Below the pieces are notes generated by a model. That model made no database searches. It was given only the letters and a program-made list of their open reading frames with translations, and was not told where the DNA came from. From NCBI GenBank assembly GCA_027009865.1, contig JALVCR010000144.1:1-11032 (forward strand): DNA of 11,032 nt, written 5' to 3'. Origin of the DNA: Campylobacterales bacterium. GTDB lineage: Bacteria > Campylobacterota > Campylobacteria > Campylobacterales > JAADDG01. Shown here piece by piece: positions 6,543 through 11,032 of the stretch (the stretch's first letter is position 1; every line of letters starts with the position of its first letter). Position numbers and translations under genes: made by a program.

Positions 6543-7211
6543 TTGAGCTATAGAATTTTGATAGTTGAAGATGAAGAGGATTTGCTGGATCTTTTGGAGT
6601 TTACTCTATCAAAAGAGGGGTATGAGGTTTTTGCTAAAAGAGATGTAAAAAATGTAAGGGATATTTTGGATAAGAATGAAATAGATCTTATTTTGATGGA
6701 TAGAAATCTCCCTTCCAAAGAGGGCTCTTTTTTTATAAAGGAGTTAAGAGAAGAGGGCTATTTGGAGCCTGTCATTTATATAAGCGCAAAAGATAGGGAA
6801 GATGATATTTTGGAAGGGTTTGAAAGAGGAGGGGATGATTATATAACAAAACCTTTCAATCTAAACGAGCTTAAAGCAAGAGTTAAAGCGGTTATAAAAA
6901 GAAGCAAAAAAGAAGCTCAGATAATAAAATATAAAGATATAGTCTATAACTCCTCTACCAAATCTTTCACAGTGTCTGGTAGAAAACTTAATTTAACTCC
7001 GCTTGAGAGAGATTTGCTGCTTGAATTTATAAAAAACAGAAACGTTTTGTTAAGCAGGGACTATCTTTTAGAGAGAGTCTGGAGAGATAGCGGGGATATG
7101 CAGTATAAAACCGTAACGGTCGGGGTTAAGAGATTAAAAGACAAACTTGATCCAAAAGGGGAGAAGGGTTATATAAAATCAGTCAGGGGAGAAGGCTACA
7201 TATTTTGCTAA
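6543..7211 (+). CDS. PhoB/OmpR-family response regulator, probably phosphate regulon
   Basis: This 222-residue two-domain regulator has a receiver domain at 1-120: acidic pocket Glu9-Asp10, phospho-acceptor Asp53 in LILMDRNLP, Ser81 in place of the usual Ser/Thr switch, and Lys103 in GGDDYITKPF. A C-terminal winged helix (about 128-222) contains LTPLERDLLLEF, the recognition helix region TVTVGVKRLKDKL and the wing SVRGEGYIF, typical of OmpR/PhoB. It starts at a TTG preceded by an overlapping AGGAGGAGG (6532-6540), an unusually strong ribosome site. It follows rpoN after only 9 bases but has no AAA+ domain, so it does not activate sigma-54. The following kinase overlaps it by 7 bases and pstSCA comes next, which suggests a PhoB-like role; that role is inferred from context and the upstream box of pstS. 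Confidence 0.92.
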   Translation: MSYRILIVEDEEDLLDLLEFTLSKEGYEVFAKRDVKNVRDILDKNEIDLILMDRNLPSKEGSFFIKELREEGYLEPVIYISAKDREDDILEGFERGGDDYITKPFNLNELKARVKAVIKRSKKEAQIIKYKDIVYNSSTKSFTVSGRKLNLTPLERDLLLEFIKNRNVLLSRDYLLERVWRDSGDMQYKTVTVGVKRLKDKLDPKGEKGYIKSVRGEGYIFC

Positions 7212-8584
7212 AGCTTCACCAAATATATATAAGAAAAAGTTTATCCCTATTTATTTTTCTCTCTATTTTGATGACGGCTATTTTTTATTACTGGATTAGA
7301 GATTTCTATCTTCAAAAGACAAAAGAGGAACTTTTAAAAGATATAGAGCTAATTTATCTTATTGCTAAAGAGAATAGAGATTTTAACGCTCTTGCTCTGA
7401 AAATCAAAAAAGATCTTAATCTTCGGATAACTTTCATTTTAGAAGATGGCGATATTTTGGCTGAATCAGATAAAGATAAAAAATATATGGACAATCATAA
7501 AAACAGGCCTGAAGTTGTCATAGCAAGGCTTGAGGGATTTGGATATAGCGTTAGACATTCAAACACTTTAAACAAAGAGCTTTTGTATGTGGTAAAAAGG
7601 TATAAAATAGGGGATGAAACTATCTATATTCGTCTTGCAAAACCTCTAAACGAGATTAATGAGTCGCTTTTTTATTTGGTATTGAGGGTGGTTGGCGTTA
7701 TAGTCTTGTTTGCGGTTATGCTTTTTTTGATATTTTATAAGATAGGTTTGGATATCGAAAGAGAGATTCAAACAATTCTTAGATTTCTAAAGAGTCTTAT
7801 AAAAAAGAGGAGAGTTTTTGAGATAGATTCAAACTTTTCCAAAGAGTTCTCTCAAATTGCCAAGCTTTTGAGCAAAATTTCAAGGATTTTAACAAAACAG
7901 GAAAATTATAGAGAAAAATATCTCTCAAAACTTGAAGCTTCCAACAGGGAGAAAGAGAATATAATCTCAGCTATTTCTCATGAGTTTAAAAATCCGATAG
8001 CCGTAATAGAGGGGTATTCTCAAACTCTTTTAGAAGATGAGATCGATGAGAGGATAAGGGAGAGATTTTTAAAAAAGATTTCCAAAAATGCAAAAAAACT
8101 TGTAAAAATGATAGATACTTTAAGGCTTGCCGTAAAACTTGAGGATAAAAAACAGAGTATAAATTTCAAAGAGTTTGATATTTACGAAAGCGTCAAAGAG
8201 GTAATAGAGGATTTAAAAGAGAGTTTTAAAGATAGGGAGATAATTTTAAAAGGAGAAAGCCTTTTTATAAAAGGGGATAAGATTTTAATGGAGATAGTTA
8301 TAAAAAATCTTATTGAAAACGCTTTAAAATATTCAGAAGATGAAGTTTTTGTTTTTGTGGATAAAGAGGGGATATCCGTAAAGGATAAGGGAATAGGCAT
8401 AAAGGAAGAGGAGATAAAAAATATCACAAACAAATTTTATAGATCTGATAAAAATGTATGGAGCAACTCTTTGGGGCTTGGGCTGTTTATTGTTTCAAAT
8501 ATAATAAAACTTCACGGATTTAGGCTTGAAATTCAAAGTATTTTAAACAAGGGGTCTATTTTTAGTGTAAAATTTACTTCGTAA
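7205..8584 (+). CDS. Membrane sensor histidine kinase, partner of the adjacent regulator
   Basis: This 459-residue inner-membrane kinase has one membrane segment at about 13-31 (SLFIFLSILMTAIFYYWI) and a second at about 155-178. They enclose a periplasmic sensor region of about 120 residues that I do not recognise by family. A HAMP-like linker with coiled coil (about 181-250) leads to the HisKA domain, with phospho-acceptor His259 in ISHEFKNPIAVIEGYSQTLL. The catalytic domain shows the N-box IKNLIENALKYS (366-377, Asn368 and Asn372), the G1 box KDKGIGI (393-399) and the G2 box LGLGLFIV (423-430). The TTG start overlaps the regulator gene and follows a purine-rich GGGGAGAAGG at 7187-7195. The position next to pstS suggests phosphate sensing (PhoR/PhosS-like). 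Its last bases carry part of the pstS control region. Confidence 0.92.
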   Translation: MLKLHQIYIRKSLSLFIFLSILMTAIFYYWIRDFYLQKTKEELLKDIELIYLIAKENRDFNALALKIKKDLNLRITFILEDGDILAESDKDKKYMDNHKNRPEVVIARLEGFGYSVRHSNTLNKELLYVVKRYKIGDETIYIRLAKPLNEINESLFYLVLRVVGVIVLFAVMLFLIFYKIGLDIEREIQTILRFLKSLIKKRRVFEIDSNFSKEFSQIAKLLSKISRILTKQENYREKYLSKLEASNREKENIISAISHEFKNPIAVIEGYSQTLLEDEIDERIRERFLKKISKNAKKLVKMIDTLRLAVKLEDKKQSINFKEFDIYESVKEVIEDLKESFKDREIILKGESLFIKGDKILMEIVIKNLIENALKYSEDEVFVFVDKEGISVKDKGIGIKEEEIKNITNKFYRSDKNVWSNSLGLGLFIVSNIIKLHGFRLEIQSILNKGSIFSVKFTS

Positions 8585-8600
8585 CTTTTCTGTAGCTTTT
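8579..8600 (+). promoter_or_regulatory. Candidate PhoB-type box before pstS
   Basis: Two adjacent 11-base units, TCGTAACTTTT (8579-8589) and CTGTAGCTTTT (8590-8600), agree at 8 of 11 positions. PhoB boxes are 7-base repeats at 11-base spacing. The second 7-mer, CTGTAGC, ends at 8596, exactly 10 bases before TATAAT, the same gap as I recall in E. coli phoA, and its first four bases equal the CTGT of the PhoB consensus. The first unit overlaps the kinase stop codon. A less regular copy, GTGTAAAATTT, starts at 8565, out of phase by 3 bases. Confidence 0.5.
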
Positions 8601-8606
8601 TATTAC

Positions 8607-8612
8607 TATAAT
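8607..8612 (+). promoter_or_regulatory. -10 element of the pstS promoter
   Basis: A perfect TATAAT sits in the 62-base gap between the kinase gene and pstS, 34 bases before the pstS ATG. There is no sigma-70 -35; the position is taken by the direct repeats at 8579-8600, as expected of an activator-dependent promoter. The pstS ribosome site AAAGGAG (8633-8639) is 7 bases before the ATG. Confidence 0.6.
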
Positions 8613-8646
8613 CTTTGTTGTAAAAACGATTTAAAGGAGTCAAAAA

Positions 8647-9663
8647 ATGATAAAAAAGATAGCTTTAACCATAACCTCAGCAGCCGTTTTTGGAGTCTGC
8701 TTAAATGCTGCCGATAGAATAAACGGAGCGGGAGCATCTTTTCCAGCACCGGTTTATTTTGATTGGGCGTATGAGTATCAAAAGGCTACGGGAGTCGAGG
8801 TTAATTACCAGTCCATAGGCTCAGGCGGAGGAATCAAGCAAATTAGCGCAAGAACCGTTGATTTTGGAGCGAGTGATAAGCCTTTGAAGCCTAAAAAACT
8901 TGATAGAAAAGGTTTATATCAATTTCCAGCAGTAATTGGAAGCATCGTTTTGGTTTATAATCTTCCGGGCGTAAAAGATATGGAGTTAAAACTTGAAAAT
9001 AAAGATGTAGCGGATATCTTTCTTGGGAAGATTAAATATTGGGACGATAAACAAATTAAAGAGGATAATCCCCAAGTTAAACTTCCTCACAAAGAGATTG
9101 TCGTAGTTCACAGAAGCGACGGAAGCGGAACAACTTTTAATTTCTCATACTATCTTGCAAATGTAAGCGATGAGTGGAAAAATAATGTAGGAATCGGAAA
9201 AGCTCTTGATTGGCCTGTAGGTTTGGGAGGAAAAGGAAACGAGGGAGTCTCCAACCTGATTAAACAAACTCCTTACAGCATAGGATATGTAGAGTATGCT
9301 TATAAGATGAGAAATAAATTTTCATCTGCTGTTATTCAGACAAAAAGCGGAAAATGGGTAAAACCGATTGAAGAGAATTTCAAAGCGGCTGCAAAATACG
9401 CCTCTTGGGGCCCTAAAAACCATTTTTATCAAGTATTGGCTCTTCAACCCGGAGATAACAGCTATCCGATAGTAGCTGGAACTTTTATTTTGCTCGCAAG
9501 AGAGAAAGCGGATGTGAATAAAAAAGTTACAGCATTTTTTAACTGGGCTTTTAAAAACGGTGATGAAGCAGCTAAGAAACTTGGCTATATCCCACTTCCA
9601 GAAGATACCAAAAAGATGGTTAGGGAGTATTGGAAAGAGAATAATATAGCTCCTTCTAAGTAA
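8647..9663 (+). CDS. pstS: Periplasmic phosphate-binding protein PstS
   Basis: PstS binds inorganic phosphate in the periplasm and hands it to PstCA. The 338 residues begin with a signal peptide (MIKKIALTITSAAVFGVCLNA, likely cleaved after Ala21, before ADRINGAGAS). Phosphate-contact regions are easy to see: GAGASFPAPVY (28-38), SIGSGGGIKQI, VDFGASDKPL and HRSDGSGTTFNF. Further blocks GLGGKGNEGV, IGYVEYAYK, EENFKAAAK and a C-terminal FFNWAFKNG follow. The order and wording are close to E. coli PstS along the whole length, so this is the classic enzyme-associated type rather than a divergent homologue. Cys18 is not in a convincing lipobox (V-F-G-V-C), so it is probably soluble. Expression is likely driven by the repeat-bearing promoter upstream and limited downstream by a hairpin at 9693-9717. 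Confidence 0.97.
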   Translation: MIKKIALTITSAAVFGVCLNAADRINGAGASFPAPVYFDWAYEYQKATGVEVNYQSIGSGGGIKQISARTVDFGASDKPLKPKKLDRKGLYQFPAVIGSIVLVYNLPGVKDMELKLENKDVADIFLGKIKYWDDKQIKEDNPQVKLPHKEIVVVHRSDGSGTTFNFSYYLANVSDEWKNNVGIGKALDWPVGLGGKGNEGVSNLIKQTPYSIGYVEYAYKMRNKFSSAVIQTKSGKWVKPIEENFKAAAKYASWGPKNHFYQVLALQPGDNSYPIVAGTFILLAREKADVNKKVTAFFNWAFKNGDEAAKKLGYIPLPEDTKKMVREYWKENNIAPSK

Positions 9664-9692
9664 TTGAGTAATATTTACAAATAATTTTAAAA

Positions 9693-9717
9693 AGGCGGGG
9701 AGTTTTTCTCTCCGTTT
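9693..9717 (+). terminator. Hairpin after pstS, partial terminator or mRNA stabiliser
   Basis: CGGGGAG (9696-9702), loop TTTTT (9703-9707) and CTCTCCG (9708-9714) form a 7-bp stem with one G-U pair, extendable by A-T and two G-U pairs to 9693-9717. The U-run after it is short (TTT then ACC), so termination is probably incomplete. A hairpin between a binding-protein gene and its permease genes usually lets the binding protein be made in excess. Confidence 0.6.
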
Positions 9718-9750
9718 ACCTATCTTAGAAAAATACAATATTTTTTTCAG

Positions 9751-9756
9751 TATAAT
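9751..9756 (+). promoter_or_regulatory. Possible secondary promoter before pstC
   Basis: TATAAT preceded by a run of seven T's and CAG lies 26 bases before the pstC ATG, downstream of the hairpin. No -35 is visible (the corresponding bases read GAAAAA). T-rich upstream stretches with TATAAT are typical of Campylobacterota promoters, but A+T-rich DNA gives such matches by chance. The pstC ribosome site is AGAGG at 9772-9776. Confidence 0.35.
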
Positions 9757-9782
9757 TTGAACAAAAAATTCAGAGGCTCTCC

Positions 9783-10643
9783 ATGCAAAAAGGTATCGAT
9801 CTACTTTTTGAAAATATAGCCAAAATTGCCGCAGCTTTTGTTTTAATCGTTCTTGTGGCCATATTTTGGGTTCTGTTTCAAGAAGCCAAACCGGCTATTG
9901 ACGAATTTGGATTAAAGTTTCTAACAAATACAAAATGGGCTCCGAATATGGATATTTTCGGAGGTTTGCCAGCTATCTACGGCTCTGTGGTATCAACTTT
10001 TATAGCTATGCTTTTGGCAACTCCCGTAGCCATTGGAATTGCCATATTTTTAACTGAAATAGCTTTTGAAAAGATAAAAACTCCAGTAGGCGTAGCTATA
10101 GAGATGCTTGCAGCGATTCCTTCCATAATTTACGGAATGTGGGGGCTTTTTTATTTTGCTCCGATTATCAGAGATTGGTTTGGGGGAAACGGCCTTGGAC
10201 TACTAACTGCCGGAGTGGTTTTGTCAATTATGATTTTGCCCTTTATGGCGGCTATCACAAGAGATTCTATGAACACAACTCCAGATATTTTAAAAGAATC
10301 TGCTTACGCTTTGGGAGCTACCAAATGGGATGTAATTAAGGATATAGTAATTCCTTACGCTAAAACCGGTATTATAGGCTCTTTGATTTTAGCTCTCGGA
10401 AGAGCTGTGGGGGAGACGATGGCCGTTACTTTCGTAATGGGCAACGCTCATAAAATTCCAAAACATATCTATGACGCTGCTACGAGCATTCCGGTAACTT
10501 TGGCAAATGAGTTTACAGAAGCCGATAGCGATCTTTATTACTCTTCTCTTTATTATCTTGCTTTGATACTTTTTGTGATAAGTTTTGTGGTTATCGCTCT
10601 TGCGAAATTTTACTTTTTTAGAAAAATTAGGAGAGCCAAATGA
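9783..10643 (+). CDS. pstC: Phosphate ABC transporter permease PstC
   Basis: PstC is one half of the inner-membrane channel for phosphate. The 286 residues show about six membrane segments, starting IAAAFVLIVLVAIFWVLF (about 15-32). A periplasmic stretch with FLTNTKWAPNMDIFGGLPAIYGSVVST follows, then helices through AAIPSIIYGMWGLFYFAPII and VVLSIMILPFMAAITRDSM. The EAA coupling loop reads ESAYALGATKWDVIKDIVIPYAKTGI, followed by GRAVGETMAVTFVMGN, the block that distinguishes PstC from PstA. The length is within the usual range of about 280-320. The final ATGA overlaps pstA by 4 bases, so the two permeases are co-translated. Nothing is broken or missing. Confidence 0.96.
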   Translation: MQKGIDLLFENIAKIAAAFVLIVLVAIFWVLFQEAKPAIDEFGLKFLTNTKWAPNMDIFGGLPAIYGSVVSTFIAMLLATPVAIGIAIFLTEIAFEKIKTPVGVAIEMLAAIPSIIYGMWGLFYFAPIIRDWFGGNGLGLLTAGVVLSIMILPFMAAITRDSMNTTPDILKESAYALGATKWDVIKDIVIPYAKTGIIGSLILALGRAVGETMAVTFVMGNAHKIPKHIYDAATSIPVTLANEFTEADSDLYYSSLYYLALILFVISFVVIALAKFYFFRKIRRAK

Positions 10644-11032
10644 CTCTTAAGAAAAGAAAAATTGTAAACAATATCATTCTAACGCTCTCTACTCTTTCGG
10701 CCATTTTAGGGCTTGTTTTTCTCTTTTGGATTCTTTGGACTCTCTTTTCAAACGGTTTGGAGGCTATGAGCTTAAAAATCTTTACGCTTGATATGGCTCC
10801 TCCCGGAAGGGAAGGCGGACTTAGAAACGCTCTTGTAGGCCAGCTTATGCTGGTTGTCGCGGCCTCTTTGATAGGAATTCCTTTGGGATTGATGGCCGGG
10901 ACATATCTTAGCGAATATGGGAAAAACTCAAAATATGCTAACTTAATTAGAGATTTAAGCGATATAATGATGAGCGCTCCATCTATTGTTTTGGGAGCTT
11001 TTGTTTACGCTATTTTGGTAGCTCCCATTCAT
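10640..11032 (+). CDS. pstA: Phosphate ABC transporter permease PstA, 3' end beyond window
   Basis: PstA pairs with PstC to form the phosphate channel. Only the first 131 codons are inside the window, still open at the right edge. The ATG overlaps the pstC stop, with AGGAGAG at 10629-10635 five bases earlier. The protein begins MTLKKRKIVNNIILTLSTLS, with a first membrane segment at about 10-35. It continues with KIFTLDMAPPGREGGLRNALVGQLMLVVAASLIGIPLGLMAGTYLSEYG and SDIMMSAPSIVLGAFVYAIL, where GG.R.A..G....V and P.G...G.YL.EY are characteristic of PstA. The ATPase pstB and phoU would be expected next but cannot be seen. Confidence 0.94.
   Translation, partial: MTLKKRKIVNNIILTLSTLSAILGLVFLFWILWTLFSNGLEAMSLKIFTLDMAPPGREGGLRNALVGQLMLVVAASLIGIPLGLMAGTYLSEYGKNSKYANLIRDLSDIMMSAPSIVLGAFVYAILVAPIH

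Noticed and set aside
8617..8627. A third PhoB-type unit (GTTGTAAAAAC) downstream of the pstS -10
   Set aside because: It lies past the predicted transcript start and out of the 11-base phase, so it is more likely A-rich leader sequence.
8647..8715. PstS as a lipoprotein (Cys18)
   Set aside because: The residues before Cys18 (V-F-G-V) do not fit a lipobox, while L-N-A before A-D fits signal peptidase I.

Overview
The window looks like chromosome of a Campylobacterota (epsilonproteobacterial) species. It has low G+C, dense operons with 4-10 base stop/start overlaps and several TTG starts. The order argG (reverse), then S4-domain gene, tsaE, lptB and rpoN (forward) is one I recall from Campylobacter jejuni and relatives. 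No rRNA or tRNA is present, so genus is not assigned.

Layout. 1-1146 (minus): argG, argininosuccinate synthase, nearly complete but losing its C-terminus at the window edge. 1147-1269: the argG promoter, lying inside a long inverted repeat. 1270-2741 (minus): a two-gene, very A+T-rich accessory operon. It encodes a ComF-like phosphoribosyltransferase-fold protein followed by a SLOG/YspA-like nucleotide-binding Rossmann protein, translationally coupled. 2742-2908: divergent promoter region. 2909-6533 (plus): a tight operon of an S4 RNA-binding protein (RqcP/HslR type), trpD, tsaE, lptB and rpoN. 6543-8584 (plus): a PhoB/OmpR-family response regulator and its membrane histidine kinase. 8647-11032 (plus): pstS, pstC and the start of pstA, the high-affinity phosphate ABC transporter, which runs off the right edge.

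How it fits together. The two-component pair sits immediately before pstSCA. The pstS promoter carries two 11-bp direct repeat units placed like a PhoB box, the second ending 10 bp before a perfect TATAAT, so the pair is probably the phosphate-starvation sensor/regulator of this transporter. The regulator follows rpoN after 9 bases but is not a sigma-54 activator. A hairpin after pstS probably raises pstS expression over pstCA. The upstream operon mixes housekeeping functions: ribosome rescue or RNA binding, tryptophan synthesis, tRNA t6A modification, LPS export and sigma-54.

The part most likely to be undescribed is the SLOG plus phosphoribosyltransferase-like pair inserted between argG and the S4 gene. 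Both folds handle nucleotides or phosphoribosyl groups, the composition differs sharply from the flanks, and the neighbourhood is otherwise conserved core. A nucleotide-based conflict or defence role is plausible but is inference.
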